Source: Clostridium sp. 'White wine YQ' (GTDB taxonomy: Bacteria > Bacillota > Clostridia > Clostridiales > Clostridiaceae). Taken from it: a DNA stretch of 64,000 nt. The stretch lies in assembly GCF_028728205.1 (NCBI RefSeq), contig NZ_JAQYUU010000001.1, forward strand, positions 2,278,082 to 2,342,081. The letters are read 5' to 3'. Below are positions 8,492 to 18,584 of this stretch, in pieces. Positions within the stretch are counted from its first letter, which is position 1. Each line of letters begins with the position of its first letter. The notes under the pieces are model-generated. The model ran no database searches. It was not told the DNA's origin and worked only from the letters and a program-made list of their open reading frames with translations. The position numbers and the translations under genes are program-made.

Positions 8492-9619
8492 TTAAAAATT
8501 AATTTTCTTTCTTCTCATACCAATATTTAATATTAAGCCTAAGGACATCATTGTTGTAAGTAGTGAACTTCCTCCATAACTTACTAAAGGTAAAGTTATT
8601 CCCGTTATAGGCATTAAACCAATAGTCATCCCCATATTTTGAAATATTGCAAATAGGAAATATGCGGCTAGTCCAACGCAAATTATCTTTCCAAAAATAT
8701 CTTTACTGGTTCTCGATATCACCAGAGTTCTATAAACTATAATTCCATATAATGTTAATAGAAAAATTGCTCCTACAGTACCCCAGCTTTCTCCTACAAT
8801 TGCGAATATAAAATCTGTATCTTTTTCAGGTACATTTTGTGAAACATATCCACCTGGCGCATCAGTTGCTAAATTAACGCCTGTACCTAAAAATCCCCCT
8901 GAACCTATTCCTATCATAGACTGTGTTAACTGAAGACCAGAATTAAGTTCATCTGCTTCTGGATCCATAAATGATGTTATTCTTTTCTTTTGATAGTCTT
9001 GTATCAAGCCTGAATTCCATACCAAAACTATTGCTAAGAATATAGCTAGCAGCCCTCCACCAATTACCCTTAAGTCTAGTCCCGCAATAAAAAATATCCC
9101 TAGAACAATGAAGAAACACACCATTGTCATACCCATATCCGGTTCCTTAACTATCAAAATAACTGGAACTATAATATATGCTGCTAAAATGAAGAAATTC
9201 TTTATATCATTTACTTTTCCGTCCATATCTTGAATTTTCTTTGCCATCATTACTATAATACCTATTTTGGCCAGTTCTGATGGTTGCATAGAGAAACCAC
9301 CTATTCTTATCCACCCTTGTGCTCCATTAACTATTGACCCAGCAAATATTGTGACTATAAGCAAGAGTATTCCTAAGAGATAAAACAGAAAGGCATAATT
9401 TTGTAATACTACATAGTCTATGAGTAAAACTACATAGATTGCAACTAGTGATATTACAAGCCATATTAATTGTCTTTTTACTTCAGAAAATCCTACATCA
9501 CCTTTAGTTGCTAAATATATATTAAAACATCCAAAAAGAACCGTGGTAATCATAGCAACTAAAAGTGTAAAGTCCAGTTCCTTTAGAATTTTTAAATCAA
9601 GCTTAAATCTTCCAAACAT
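8492..9619 (-). CDS. rodA: Rod-shape SEDS glycosyltransferase RodA
   Basis: A 375-residue SEDS-family membrane protein with about ten hydrophobic segments. The signatures [20 protein letters not shown], and later [19 protein letters not shown], are typical. It polymerises glycan strands of the lateral wall together with a class B PBP; the mrdA-type PBP is encoded about 2.3 kb upstream in the same block. RodA is preferred over FtsW or SpoVE because of the mre and min neighbours. Confidence 0.92.
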   Translation of the reverse strand: MFGRFKLDLKILKELDFTLLVAMITTVLFGCFNIYLATKGDVGFSEVKRQLIWLVISLVAIYVVLLIDYVVLQNYAFLFYLLGILLLIVTIFAGSIVNGAQGWIRIGGFSMQPSELAKIGIIVMMAKKIQDMDGKVNDIKNFFILAAYIIVPVILIVKEPDMGMTMVCFFIVLGIFFIAGLDLRVIGGGLLAIFLAIVLVWNSGLIQDYQKKRITSFMDPEADELNSGLQLTQSMIGIGSGGFLGTGVNLATDAPGGYVSQNVPEKDTDFIFAIVGESWGTVGAIFLLTLYGIIVYRTLVISRTSKDIFGKIICVGLAAYFLFAIFQNMGMTIGLMPITGITLPLVSYGGSSLLTTMMSLGLILNIGMRRKKINF

Positions 9620-9742
9620 CTATCTTCCTCCATATTAAAACTTCTACATTATTATAACTCATATTATAATATTTCTCCATAAATCTATAGTTAATTCACT
9701 AATTATTGAAAAATGAAGGATTTTTGTAACTATTTTATCGGT

Positions 9743-9771
9743 AAAAAATGGAGATGAATACATTCACCTCC
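9743..9771 (-). terminator. Terminator after minE
   Basis: On the minus strand a stem GGAGGTGAAT pairs with ATTCATCTCC (one G-U pair), followed by ATTTTTT. It lies 14 bases after the minE stop, so rodA is probably read from its own promoter or by read-through. Confidence 0.65.
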
Positions 9772-9785
9772 TAATTTATCAACAA

Positions 9786-10055
9786 CTATCTTCCTCTTAC
9801 ACTTTTAATTGGAATATTTGCAACTAATGCAGGTGAATTTCCTTCACTTGCCTCTGTTTTAGTTACAGTAATCTCCATATCTCCAGCATCTATTTCTACA
9901 TACTTAGAAATAACTTCTAGTATTTCTTCTCTAATTTTATTTAATAATTCTGGTGCAATTTCACCTCTATCATGAATCAAAATTAACCTCAACCTATCTT
10001 TTGCTACCTCCTTAGGAGAAGGCTTATTTCCAAAAAACTTATTAAAAAACTCCAT
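9786..10055 (-). CDS. minE: Cell division topological factor MinE
   Basis: MinE, 89 residues, binds MinD on the membrane, stimulates its ATPase and drives the pole-to-pole movement that keeps MinCD away from midcell. The N-terminal membrane helix (MEFFNKFFG), the MinD-contact segment AKDRLRLILIHDRG and the C-terminal topological domain are all present. Third gene of minC-minD-minE, 20 bases after minD. Confidence 0.95.
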   Translation of the reverse strand: MEFFNKFFGNKPSPKEVAKDRLRLILIHDRGEIAPELLNKIREEILEVISKYVEIDAGDMEITVTKTEASEGNSPALVANIPIKSVRGR

Positions 10056-10075
10056 ATTTCTCCCCCCCGTTATAC

Positions 10076-10873
10076 CTATTTACGCTTAAACAATTTCTTA
10101 AGTGATCCAAAAAGGCCTGCAGATTCAACGTTTAAGTTTAGAAGGGGAACTTCTTCTCCTGTAATTCTTCTAGCAATATTTCTAAATGCTTGTCCAGAAA
10201 TTGCTTTTTCATCAAGAACAATTGGCTCTCCTCTGTTAGTAGAAACTGTAATTGATTTATCATCAGGTACTACACCTAACAACTTAATAGATAATATTTC
10301 TAATATATCACTTATATCAAGCATATCTCCATTTTGTGTCATTTCGTAGTTTAATCTATTTACTATAACTTGATGATCATCTAAACCTTTTGCATCTAAT
10401 TTACCAATAACTCTATCAGCATCTCTAACAGAAGTTATTTCTGGATTAACTACTACAACTGCTCTATCAGCTGCAACTATAGCATTTTCAAATCCTTGTT
10501 CAATACCTGCTGGACAATCGATAAGTACGTAGTCAAATTCCTCTTTAAGCTCATTAATTATAGTTAACATTTGATTTGGCTTGATATCATTTTTATCTTT
10601 TGTTTGAGCTGTTGGAAGCAAGCAAAGATTTGGAAATCTCTTATCTTTTATTAATGCCTGCTTTGTTCTACATCTTTTTTCAAATATATCAATTATAGTA
10701 TATACTATTCTATTTTCTAGACCCATTAATACATCAAGATTTCTAAGACCTGTATCTCCATCTACCACCACAACTTTCTTGCCTAATGCAGCAAGTGCTG
10801 TTCCTATATTTGCTGTTGTAGTAGTTTTTCCAACGCCACCCTTACCTGATGTTATAACAATTGACTCTCCCAT
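10076..10873 (-). CDS. minD: Septum-site-determining ATPase MinD
   Basis: A 265-residue ParA/MinD-type ATPase that recruits MinC to the membrane. The deviant Walker A motif SGKGGVGKTTTTANIG spans residues 9-24, and DYVLIDCPAGIE is the Walker B region. The C-terminal SLKKLFKRK is the amphipathic membrane-targeting helix. Twenty-two bases separate it from minC and 20 from minE, consistent with one transcript. Confidence 0.97.
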   Translation of the reverse strand: MGESIVITSGKGGVGKTTTTANIGTALAALGKKVVVVDGDTGLRNLDVLMGLENRIVYTIIDIFEKRCRTKQALIKDKRFPNLCLLPTAQTKDKNDIKPNQMLTIINELKEEFDYVLIDCPAGIEQGFENAIVAADRAVVVVNPEITSVRDADRVIGKLDAKGLDDHQVIVNRLNYEMTQNGDMLDISDILEILSIKLLGVVPDDKSITVSTNRGEPIVLDEKAISGQAFRNIARRITGEEVPLLNLNVESAGLFGSLKKLFKRK

Positions 10874-10895
10874 TCTAAAATCCCTCCAATTATTT

Positions 10896-11528
10896 TTAAA
10901 TGAATTTATTAGGTAAATACGGTTCTACAATAATCATTCCATCCTTCAATTTTGCAACTTCTGGATATTTTGGTTTTTCACCTTCTTCTGGAGAAATTGT
11001 TACTACATCTCCTATTTGAAGGAGCTCTGGCTCCAATGTAAAAGCAGCTATAATAGCCTTATTATTCCCTGTAGTTCCAGCATGCACCTGACCCCTTATT
11101 TTACCTAAAACAATTATATTACCAGCAGCATAAACTTCTGACCCTGAGTTTATGTCTCCTATTATCACAATATTTCCGGCATATTCTATACGTTGTCCCC
11201 CTCTTATGGTTTTTCGTATGAACTTGGTTCTACCTTCATATATTCCGGTAAAAACCTTTACCTCTTTTTCTTCAATATCCTTTAAGATACACTCTTTTAT
11301 TCCAATCTCTTCGAAAAGGATATCTTTTAAAATTCTTATATCTCGTTCTTCTATGTACTTCAATTCAGTTTTTATGGTTAATGTAGCTCCCATATAAAAC
11401 TTTTTACCTTTATTTAATCTTTCTAACAGAACCTCTGTAACTTCGCCAAAATCTTTAAATTTATTATAATTTATTACAGCGAGTAACCCTTCCTTATTCC
11501 CTTTTATAATTATCCTATCATCAATCAT
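10896..11528 (-). CDS. minC: Septum-site-determining protein MinC
   Basis: MinC blocks FtsZ ring assembly away from midcell. It has 210 residues: an N-terminal FtsZ-contacting domain to about residue 95, then the right-handed beta-helix ([36 protein letters not shown]) that dimerises and binds MinD. I start at the ATG at 11528, after GAGAGGT; an earlier ATG at 11564 would swallow that site. It has its own promoter about 240 bases upstream. Confidence 0.95.
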   Translation of the reverse strand: MIDDRIIIKGNKEGLLAVINYNKFKDFGEVTEVLLERLNKGKKFYMGATLTIKTELKYIEERDIRILKDILFEEIGIKECILKDIEEKEVKVFTGIYEGRTKFIRKTIRGGQRIEYAGNIVIIGDINSGSEVYAAGNIIVLGKIRGQVHAGTTGNNKAIIAAFTLEPELLQIGDVVTISPEEGEKPKYPEVAKLKDGMIIVEPYLPNKFI

Positions 11529-11589
11529 AAATACCTCTCCAGTGGCTTTTATATTAAATTGCATTTAAACTCAAATTTTCTTTGTCTAA

Positions 11590-11654
11590 AGGGTTTTTAT
11601 AGGAAACTTAACTTATACTTTCATAAATAAGTTAATAGTTGAACTTAAAACCCT
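11590..11654. repeat. 65-bp interspersed palindromic repeat, copy 1
   Basis: The outer arms AGGGTTTT and AAAACCCT close an inner hairpin (AACTTAT with ATAAGTT). A second copy at 45170-45235 has the same orientation and differs by three substitutions and one extra T. It lies 61 bases upstream of minC, inside its predicted leader. No coding capacity. Confidence 0.85.
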
Positions 11655-11763
11655 ATATTATATTATCGAAAAAACTCAGAAAACTTTGCACCCTAATTAT
11701 CTAAATACAGCTTAATTTTACAGAACAATTTTAATATAACTTTAAATTTCACTGCTACTTTTA

Positions 11764-11793
11764 ATTATAATACAAAATACTGTTAATTGACAA
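11764..11793 (-). promoter_or_regulatory. Probable promoter of minCDE
   Basis: On the minus strand TTGTCA (11788-11793) and TATAAT (11764-11769) are separated by 18 bases. The leader of about 230 bases would carry the 65-bp repeat. The rest of the gap between pbp2 and minC shows nothing further. Confidence 0.65.
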
Positions 11794-11850
11794 TGAAGTT
11801 TTATATTTCCCAGCTTTTGCATATACTAAAGAGTTTAAAAATTAGCTTAT

Positions 11851-11886
11851 AAAATAAAAAACGACAATAATGTCGTTTTTTATTTT
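11851..11886. terminator. Terminator after the PBP2 gene
   Basis: A 16-base stem containing AACGACA and TGTCGTT with a four-base loop, flanked by A and T runs. It closes the maf-radC-mreBCD-pbp2 transcript, 12 bases after its stop. Confidence 0.85.
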
Positions 11887-11898
11887 ATATTAATATAT

Positions 11899-14772
11899 TT
11901 ATTTTGTCGTTGGTGATACTTTAACATCTGCTAGTGGTGGATTTAAAGTGTAGTCATATTGTGGAGTATAATTCATGGACTTTAACTGATCTCTAAAATA
12001 TGTCTCATATACTGCCTTCGCTATATTAGCACCAAAATATCCATGTCCACCATCATATAGAACTGTACAAACAGCTATTTGAGGATCATCAAGAGGTGCA
12101 AAAGTTACATAAACACCAAAAGCCTCACGCCCATACTCACTTTGATCTTGTCTAAAGGTAGCTGTACCTGTTTTACCACCTGATGATATTGGGAACTTAT
12201 TCATTACCGAACTCGCAGTACCTGCATCAGCAGTATTTGCCATATTCATTCCTAGCTTTATAGCTGCTAGGTTTTCTGGAGAAATATCAATTTTATTTAA
12301 TACTTCTGGTTTAAATTCTTCCACTACTTTACCATCTTTATCTGTAATTTTATCTACTAAATGTGCTTTATATCTAGTTCCTCCATTTACTACTGTAGAA
12401 ATATACCCTACTAATTGTAATGGGGTAAAAGTGTCCATACCCTGACCTATAGCACCATACGCTATCTGAGTTGCACTCATAAGCTCTGTGGAAACTGAAT
12501 ATACTACATAATTTGCTATTTCACGTGCTGCCGAATTAACGGCACTTTTTGCTGAAACATTAGCATCCTTAACCCTTTGCTGATACGTTGATGAATTATC
12601 ATATATTTCTTGAACTGCTGGTACCAAAGCTTTATAGAAATTATCAAAATCTCCTCTGATATCTTTAGTGCCTACTTGATTAAGTTCATCTTTCACCATT
12701 TGCTTAATCTTCTTTTTTGCATCTGCAAGCTTATCACTATCATCAGAATTCATTTGCAAATCCATTTTAACAATGGATTGTCTTCCAGGAAATGCTCCAT
12801 TTTCAGCATAGCCAACAAGATTAAAGTTTATTAAATTTATAGTATTATTTTTAAAGGATTGGAAATTATATACTTGCCCAAAATTTTCTGGTATTTCAAT
12901 TCCAGTTCCAGCTTTTTGAGTTCCATTAGGATCAGAACCTAATCCTGTTTGCCATGCATACTTTGCTAACATATCTAATCCTTGTACTTTTTGAGCAATG
13001 GTTGAGTCTTTCTCACTTGGAGCATATTTCTTATACATTCTTATTGCTGCATTATAGTAATAGTAGTTACTTGATACTGCAAGTGCTCTCTTTAAATCTG
13101 TCATTGCCGGTGTAGCCTCATCCTCTGGCTTAGTATCTCCAAATATATCTGTATTCAGATCGTAATATTTTTTAGTCTGTATTGTATATCCTGGCGTAAT
13201 TACCCCTTCCTGCAATGCAGCTACTGAGGTTAATGGCTTAAAGGTTGATCCAGGTGGAGTTAATCCAAATGTTGCATAATCATATAATGGCTTAGGATAA
13301 AGATCATATCTATCTTCCCTTATTCCATCTTTATTTTTAGGGAATAAGTCATCAACAGTTTTATTTAATCCTTGCCTTAATATAAAATCACTAGCAAAAG
13401 CCTCATATTGCTCATTTCTAGGGAAATATTGCTTTGATATTTCAGAAGTTAATGCACCAGGAGTAGAAAATATATTAGGATCAAAGTTAGGATAACTTGC
13501 TAAAGCTAGTATTCTTCCTGTTTTAACTTCTTGAACTACAACTGCCCCTCTTGTTGCATTTGTAAGATCTACTGAGCCAGTACTATCATTGGTTACTTTT
13601 TGATTTCGTAAATCTTGAAGTTCTTCTTGTAAACTTCTTTCTGCTGAATATTGAATATTCTTATCTACTGTCAAGTGAACATTCATACCTGGAGATGGTT
13701 CAAGCTTAAATAATTCTTCAGTTTTTCTTCCCTTTGAATTTACCTTAACTGTTGTTCCACCTTTTGTTCCTTTTAAAATACTCTCAAAAGCAGATTCAAT
13801 TCCTGCTTTTCCAATCTTATCAGTACTTACATCATATCCTTTTTCTTCATATCTCGCCTGTGATCCGCCATCTATAGAACCTATATACCCTAATACAGCT
13901 GAAGCAAGACTTCCATATGGATAAGATCTAACTGGTTCAGTAGATACATCAATACCAGCTAAATCATTTAGCCTTTGGTAGAAAATAAATGATGTTTCTT
14001 TTTTAATAGTTGCTAAAGTTACTGGCTTATACCCTTTAAAACTCTGCATCTTTATAGCATCTTTAACTACCATATATTTTCTAACATCTTCTAAGGAATA
14101 ACTTTTAAGAAGCAAAGCTAAAATCTCTTTTCCACTCATTGATTGATACTTTTTAGCTTCATCCTTTGAAGCTGGCTTAAGCATTTCATACATATTATAG
14201 TTTTCTATCATATAATAAAAAGTATCCTCAGGTGAATACTGATATATAGCTTCATCCAATTGGTTCTGCTCTGATGAAGTTAAATCTGATGTCTTCTTAG
14301 GAAAAAGTTTCTTCTTTATTTTATCATCTAACCCTCTATCTTTTTTAAACCTTATGTTTAGAGCTTTTATGGATTCAGCATCACTAACATTAAAATCAAA
14401 GTAATAATTTTTATTTGCATCTATTTTCAGTTGCATATCATCTTCGATTTTTTCGCCATTGTCCTTTAGGATTTTAAAAGTTTTGTTCATTGTATCATAG
14501 AAGCTTGCATTAGATTCATCTGTAGACGTAAATGTAATTGTATAGCTTTGCACGTTTGTTGCAAGTATATTTCCATTTTCATCATATATGATTCCTCTTG
14601 GCGCATTTTCAGCTACAAATCTTCTTGATCTATTGTTAGACATATCTTTATAGTCAGCATACTTATACACTTGAAGATATACTAACTTTCCCAATATTAC
14701 TCCAAAAATAATGAACATTATAGAAATTAGTGCTGTGTATCTATTAAAAAACTTATTCTTCTTTTTATTCAT
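11899..14772 (-). CDS. mrdA: Class B penicillin-binding protein 2 (elongasome transpeptidase)
   Basis: Crosslinks peptidoglycan of the lateral wall, working with RodA. It has an N-terminal membrane anchor (about residues 13-32), a PBP dimerisation domain (starting NRSRRFVAENAPRGIIYD) and a transpeptidase domain. Catalytic motifs are STFK (near residue 510), SSN (SSNYYYYN) and KTGTA (near 865). At 957 residues it is much longer than the 600-700 of most PBP2; extra helical sequence lies both in the N-terminal half and between SSN and KTG. Nine codons and a stop separate... the gene from mreD by 11 bases. Last gene of the mre transcript. Confidence 0.93.
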   Translation of the reverse strand: MNKKKNKFFNRYTALISIMFIIFGVILGKLVYLQVYKYADYKDMSNNRSRRFVAENAPRGIIYDENGNILATNVQSYTITFTSTDESNASFYDTMNKTFKILKDNGEKIEDDMQLKIDANKNYYFDFNVSDAESIKALNIRFKKDRGLDDKIKKKLFPKKTSDLTSSEQNQLDEAIYQYSPEDTFYYMIENYNMYEMLKPASKDEAKKYQSMSGKEILALLLKSYSLEDVRKYMVVKDAIKMQSFKGYKPVTLATIKKETSFIFYQRLNDLAGIDVSTEPVRSYPYGSLASAVLGYIGSIDGGSQARYEEKGYDVSTDKIGKAGIESAFESILKGTKGGTTVKVNSKGRKTEELFKLEPSPGMNVHLTVDKNIQYSAERSLQEELQDLRNQKVTNDSTGSVDLTNATRGAVVVQEVKTGRILALASYPNFDPNIFSTPGALTSEISKQYFPRNEQYEAFASDFILRQGLNKTVDDLFPKNKDGIREDRYDLYPKPLYDYATFGLTPPGSTFKPLTSVAALQEGVITPGYTIQTKKYYDLNTDIFGDTKPEDEATPAMTDLKRALAVSSNYYYYNAAIRMYKKYAPSEKDSTIAQKVQGLDMLAKYAWQTGLGSDPNGTQKAGTGIEIPENFGQVYNFQSFKNNTINLINFNLVGYAENGAFPGRQSIVKMDLQMNSDDSDKLADAKKKIKQMVKDELNQVGTKDIRGDFDNFYKALVPAVQEIYDNSSTYQQRVKDANVSAKSAVNSAAREIANYVVYSVSTELMSATQIAYGAIGQGMDTFTPLQLVGYISTVVNGGTRYKAHLVDKITDKDGKVVEEFKPEVLNKIDISPENLAAIKLGMNMANTADAGTASSVMNKFPISSGGKTGTATFRQDQSEYGREAFGVYVTFAPLDDPQIAVCTVLYDGGHGYFGANIAKAVYETYFRDQLKSMNYTPQYDYTLNPPLADVKVSPTTK

Positions 14773-14783
14773 ATAATCACCTT

Positions 14784-15275
14784 TTAATTAAATTTCCAAG
14801 GATTTTTCATAAAGCTTTTCTCTGTAAAATTATATATTTTTCTATAAAAGATAAAAGCAAACACAGTATTCATAGTAGTCATCACTATCATATTTTCAAA
14901 GTAAATGCTCATTTTCATAAAGAAGAGAACAATATATATTACTAGAAATTTAATTGCAGTTGCTCCTAGAACTGTCATCACTGGTATGGTTTTCCTATTT
15001 TTAAATATGTTTTTCCCAACTAATGCAGCTAGTAAACATAATATTAAATTTATAAGAGAATTTACTCCAAAAACACTCCCAAAGAAAACATCTTGCAATA
15101 TTCCAGAATATGCTCCTACAAAAATAGCTTCCCATGGACCTGTAATAAGAGAATAACAAATTGCAAAAGTAAACAATAAGCTTCCCCAAGCTCCTTTAAT
15201 TGCGAAGGAGGGAAGAATGGTATTGTCTAAAATAAAAAGCAAAAGTCCTATTAAAATAAGTACTACTCTCTTCAT
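14784..15275 (-). CDS. mreD: Rod shape-determining protein MreD
   Basis: A 163-residue polytopic membrane protein with about five hydrophobic segments, encoded directly between mreC and pbp2. It is part of the elongasome and helps to connect MreC, PBP2 and RodA. Sequence motifs of MreD are weak; the size, topology and the three-base gap to mreC carry the assignment. Confidence 0.9.
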   Translation of the reverse strand: MKRVVLILIGLLLFILDNTILPSFAIKGAWGSLLFTFAICYSLITGPWEAIFVGAYSGILQDVFFGSVFGVNSLINLILCLLAALVGKNIFKNRKTIPVMTVLGATAIKFLVIYIVLFFMKMSIYFENMIVMTTMNTVFAFIFYRKIYNFTEKSFMKNPWKFN

Positions 15276-15278
15276 ATG

Positions 15279-16133
15279 CTATTGCCCATCACTCTCTATA
15301 TTTCTTTTTTCTTTTGGAATCATTATAAATAACTCCTCAAGCTTATTAAAATCTACAAATGGTTCGATTGTAGCACTTTTACTTACTTTAACCTTATCTT
15401 CTTCAACACTTAATACCTTACCAATTCTAATATTTTTTGGATAAACGCTTCCAAGACCAGAGGTTAAGATAACGTCATCCTTTTTAATTTGAGAATTTAC
15501 CGGTATATTATAAACCTTTGCTAATAATTTATTTTGCGAATCCTTATAGCCTTTTACAATTCCTATTGTATCCTCGGTACTTTCTATTTTAGCAGCTATT
15601 GCAATATTTTCATTAACTAATGATTGCACTATAGCCCAATTACTTCCTACCGATGTAACTTGGCCAACTATTCCTTTTGAGGCCATTACTGGCATTCCCT
15701 TTTCCAAGCCATTTTTACTTCCTTTATCAATTACATATCCTGATAAAAAACTATCTCCACTGTATCCAATTATATTGGTTCCTACAACATTATATCCTTC
15801 AATTTGATTTGCAAAATTAACAACGTCTCTTAATCTTTCATTTTCACTTTTTAAGCTATTATAATCTACAAGCTTATTATTAAGCTCCGCATTTTCTTTT
15901 TCTAACTTTTTATTTTCTTCCTTTACCTCAGAAAAATTATAGAAGAAATCTACAAATCCCTTGAATTTTTCTGTTACTGTATATGCTATCTTTTGTATTG
16001 GATTTAACGCCGACCCTGCACCACTCTCAAATATACTCTTATTTTGACTTTTGAAGGTATATACAATTATTGCTAAAAAGCCAACTGACAGTACTATAAT
16101 AGTTACTGCCAGTTTGTTTTTCAAAAATTTCAT
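15279..16133 (-). CDS. mreC: Rod shape-determining protein MreC
   Basis: A 284-residue bitopic protein with one N-terminal membrane helix (about 9-27), a coiled coil (VKEENKKLEKENAELNNKL, about 70-105) and an extracytoplasmic beta domain containing GYSGDSFLSGYVIDKGS and PVMASKGIVGQVTSVG. It scaffolds the elongasome outside the membrane. Eight bases after mreB and three before mreD. Confidence 0.95.
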   Translation of the reverse strand: MKFLKNKLAVTIIVLSVGFLAIIVYTFKSQNKSIFESGAGSALNPIQKIAYTVTEKFKGFVDFFYNFSEVKEENKKLEKENAELNNKLVDYNSLKSENERLRDVVNFANQIEGYNVVGTNIIGYSGDSFLSGYVIDKGSKNGLEKGMPVMASKGIVGQVTSVGSNWAIVQSLVNENIAIAAKIESTEDTIGIVKGYKDSQNKLLAKVYNIPVNSQIKKDDVILTSGLGSVYPKNIRIGKVLSVEEDKVKVSKSATIEPFVDFNKLEELFIMIPKEKRNIESDGQ

Positions 16134-16140
16134 TGATTAA

Positions 16141-17157
16141 TTAACCTCTTTGTTGCTTAGCTAAATAATCAAAATCTTCAAGAGCCTTTCCAGCTCCAAG
16201 AGCTACGCAATCAAGTGGTGATTCTGCAATATGTACAGGCATATGGGTTTCATGGTTAATTAAGGCGTCTAATCCCTTTAATAATGCTCCCCCTCCAGCT
16301 AGCATGATACCTTTTTCCATTATATCTGATGCTAGTTCTGGTGGTGTTTTTTCTAAAGTTGTTTTAATTGATTCGATTATAGCTGCTACTGGTTCTTTTA
16401 TTGCTTCTCTTACTTGAACTTCACTTACTTCTATAATTTTAGGAAGACCTGTAATCAAGTCTCTTCCTTTGATTTCCATAGACTTTTCAACTTCTTCTGT
16501 TCTAAATGCTGAACCTAATTCCATTTTTATTGTTTCAGCTGTTCTCTCACCAATCATTAAATTATATTCTCTTTTAATATAACTAATAATTGCTTGATCT
16601 AATTCATCTCCAGCAACTCTAAGAGATTTTGCTGTAACTATACCACCTAAAGATATAACTGCAACTTCAGTAGTACCTCCACCGATATCAACGATCATAC
16701 TTCCAGTTGGTTCTGAAACAGGAAGTCCTGCACCAATTGCAGCTGCCATTGGCTCTTCCATCAAAATTACATCTCTTGCTCCTGCAGCCTTAGTAGCTTC
16801 TTCTATAGCTCTTTTCTCAACTTCTGTTACTCCTGATGGATAACAAATTATTATTCTTGGACTTGCAAAAGCACTTTTACTAGTGATTTTTTCAATAAAC
16901 TTTTTGATCATTGTTTGAGTAATATCAAAATCAGCAATAACTCCATCTTTTAATGGTCTTATAGCTACAATGTTTCCTGGAGTTCTACCAATCATTTGTT
17001 TTGCTTCTGCTCCAACTGCTAACGGTTTTTTTGTGTTATTATTTATAGCTACAACGGATGGCTCTCTTAAAACCACTCCTTTTCCTTTAACAAATACTAA
17101 AGTGTTTGCTGTTCCTAAATCTATTCCCATGTCTTTCGTCATTCCAAATAATCCCAT
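16141..17157 (-). CDS. mreB: Rod shape-determining actin homologue MreB
   Basis: A 338-residue actin-fold ATPase that forms membrane filaments guiding lateral wall synthesis. The phosphate-1 loop is [15 protein letters not shown], phosphate-2 is [18 protein letters not shown] and the adenosine motif is [15 protein letters not shown]. The hydrophobic MGLFGMTKD start is the usual N-terminal membrane contact. Between radC and mreC. Confidence 0.97.
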   Translation of the reverse strand: MGLFGMTKDMGIDLGTANTLVFVKGKGVVLREPSVVAINNNTKKPLAVGAEAKQMIGRTPGNIVAIRPLKDGVIADFDITQTMIKKFIEKITSKSAFASPRIIICYPSGVTEVEKRAIEEATKAAGARDVILMEEPMAAAIGAGLPVSEPTGSMIVDIGGGTTEVAVISLGGIVTAKSLRVAGDELDQAIISYIKREYNLMIGERTAETIKMELGSAFRTEEVEKSMEIKGRDLITGLPKIIEVSEVQVREAIKEPVAAIIESIKTTLEKTPPELASDIMEKGIMLAGGGALLKGLDALINHETHMPVHIAESPLDCVALGAGKALEDFDYLAKQQRG

Positions 17158-17175
17158 TGTTATTCCCCTTTCAAT

Positions 17176-17865
17176 TTATATAATGGATTTTTCTTTTAAG
17201 CTTACATAAGTATTATTTCCTATGATAATGTGATCTAGCAGATCAATTCCCATTATCTTACTACATTCTTTTAACCTTAAAGTAATATTTATATCTTCCT
17301 TACTTGGAGTTGGATCCCCCGAAGGATGATTATGACATATAATAATTGAAGCCGCATTGTTTTTTAAAGCTTCAGAAAACACTTCTCTCGGATGAACTAT
17401 CGATGAGTTTAATGTTCCTTTAAATACCTCTTTAATAGAAATTATATTATTCTTAGTATTTAACATTATTAACTTTAAGACTTCTTGTGAAAGTTTACTC
17501 ATCTCATTCATAAATAAATCTGCTATAGTTTTAGGTTCCTTTATCCTTATTTCACCCTTAATTCCTTTATGAGAATTAATTCTTTTAGCTAATTCGCATA
17601 GTGCCATAAGCCTTGAAGCCTTTGCTTTTTTTATGCCATTAATTTTCAGAAAGTCATCTATTCCTGCTGAAATAATTCCATTTAAACCATTTACTCTTTT
17701 AAGCACATTGGAACTCAAGTCCATGACACTTTCATTCTTTGTACCACATCTCAATATTAATGCCAATAGTTCAACATTTGATAAGGTCTCTGCACCATAT
17801 AAAAATAATTTTTCTTCTGGTCTTTCATTTTCAGGCAAATCTGTAATTCTTAGATTGTTTTTCAT
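17176..17865 (-). CDS. radC: RadC family (JAMM-domain) protein
   Basis: A 229-residue RadC family protein. An N-terminal helix-hairpin-helix region (NGIISAGIDDFLKINGIKKAKA) is followed by an MPN/JAMM domain with the metal motif HNHPSGDPTPSKED. Despite its name the role in DNA repair is doubtful, and the activity is unknown. It sits between maf and mreB, a position common in Firmicutes. Confidence 0.93.
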   Translation of the reverse strand: MKNNLRITDLPENERPEEKLFLYGAETLSNVELLALILRCGTKNESVMDLSSNVLKRVNGLNGIISAGIDDFLKINGIKKAKASRLMALCELAKRINSHKGIKGEIRIKEPKTIADLFMNEMSKLSQEVLKLIMLNTKNNIISIKEVFKGTLNSSIVHPREVFSEALKNNAASIIICHNHPSGDPTPSKEDINITLRLKECSKIMGIDLLDHIIIGNNTYVSLKEKSII

Positions 17866-17900
17866 CTAAGTGCTCCTTCACTAACAGATTCCCTATCCCC

Positions 17901-18467
17901 CTACATTATTTCCTTAATAATCTTACTTAATCTATTAAGTGGCAACCCTACCACATTGTAAAAACACCCATCTATTTTCTCAACAAAAACTCCACCATAA
18001 CCTTGAATACCGTAAGCCCCTGCTTTATCCATAGGCTCATCAGTTTCAACATAAGATAGTATTTCTTCATCACTTAATCTTGAGAAATGAACTGTTGTAC
18101 ATACAGCATCTTGGATAATTTTAGAGTTGTTAGTGTTTATAACTGTGATACCAGAATAAACTTTATGCTCTTTTCCACTTAACATTTTTAACATGTTCAC
18201 TGCTTCTTGTTTATCTTTAGGTTTTCCTAAAATTTTTCCATCTATGCTAACAATAGTATCCGCTGCAATAATTAAGGAATCTTTCATTGAACTTTTTGAG
18301 ATCTCCTTAGCTTTTCCGTAAGATAGTGCTTTTACATATTCCTCTAAGTTTCCTGAAAAAACTACACTATCCTCATCAAAGTTGCTTACAGCAACTTCGA
18401 ACTCTTTAAAAAGTCTAAAAAGAAGTTCTTTTCTTCTCTCTGAGGCAGATGCAAGAATAACCTTCAT
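17901..18467 (-). CDS. maf: Maf family nucleotide pyrophosphatase
   Basis: A 188-residue Maf-type hydrolase of non-canonical nucleoside triphosphates (dTTP/UTP type), thought to sanitise nucleotide pools or slow division. Motifs: LASASERRKELL, AADTIVSIDGKILGKPKD and VYSGITVIN, with DKAGAYGIQGYG near the end. I start at the ATG at 18467, seven bases after GGAGGT; in-frame starts at 18473 and 18476 are too close to that site. First gene of the mre transcript. Confidence 0.93.
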   Translation of the reverse strand: MKVILASASERRKELLFRLFKEFEVAVSNFDEDSVVFSGNLEEYVKALSYGKAKEISKSSMKDSLIIAADTIVSIDGKILGKPKDKQEAVNMLKMLSGKEHKVYSGITVINTNNSKIIQDAVCTTVHFSRLSDEEILSYVETDEPMDKAGAYGIQGYGGVFVEKIDGCFYNVVGLPLNRLSKIIKEIM

Positions 18468-18555
18468 CTTCATCACCTCCTAAACAGATATTGATTTTAA
18501 TACGGTCTACACTTTTTTAAATTATCCACCAAATATGTAATTTAAAGAAGTCTAT

Positions 18556-18584
18556 ACTATACCTATGGTAAATATTATTGACAA
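18556..18584 (-). promoter_or_regulatory. Promoter of the maf-radC-mreBCD-pbp2 operon
   Basis: On the minus strand TTGTCA (18579-18584) and TATAGT (18556-18561) are separated by 17 bases. The predicted leader is about 80 bases. Confidence 0.72.

Noticed and set aside
9673..9760. Short minus-strand frame of about 30 codons beginning ATGTATTCA after AGGAGGTGA, downstream of minE
   Set aside because: The binding-site-like sequence is one arm of the minE terminator hairpin and lies too close to the ATG; the codons do not resemble a protein.
11590..11654. The 65-bp repeat read as the end of an insertion sequence
   Set aside because: No transposase or fragment of one lies near either copy, and both copies are complete short units.
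13000..14400. Extra helical segments of the PBP2 gene considered as an inserted element
   Set aside because: Base composition and frame are continuous with the rest of the gene and no repeats flank the segments.
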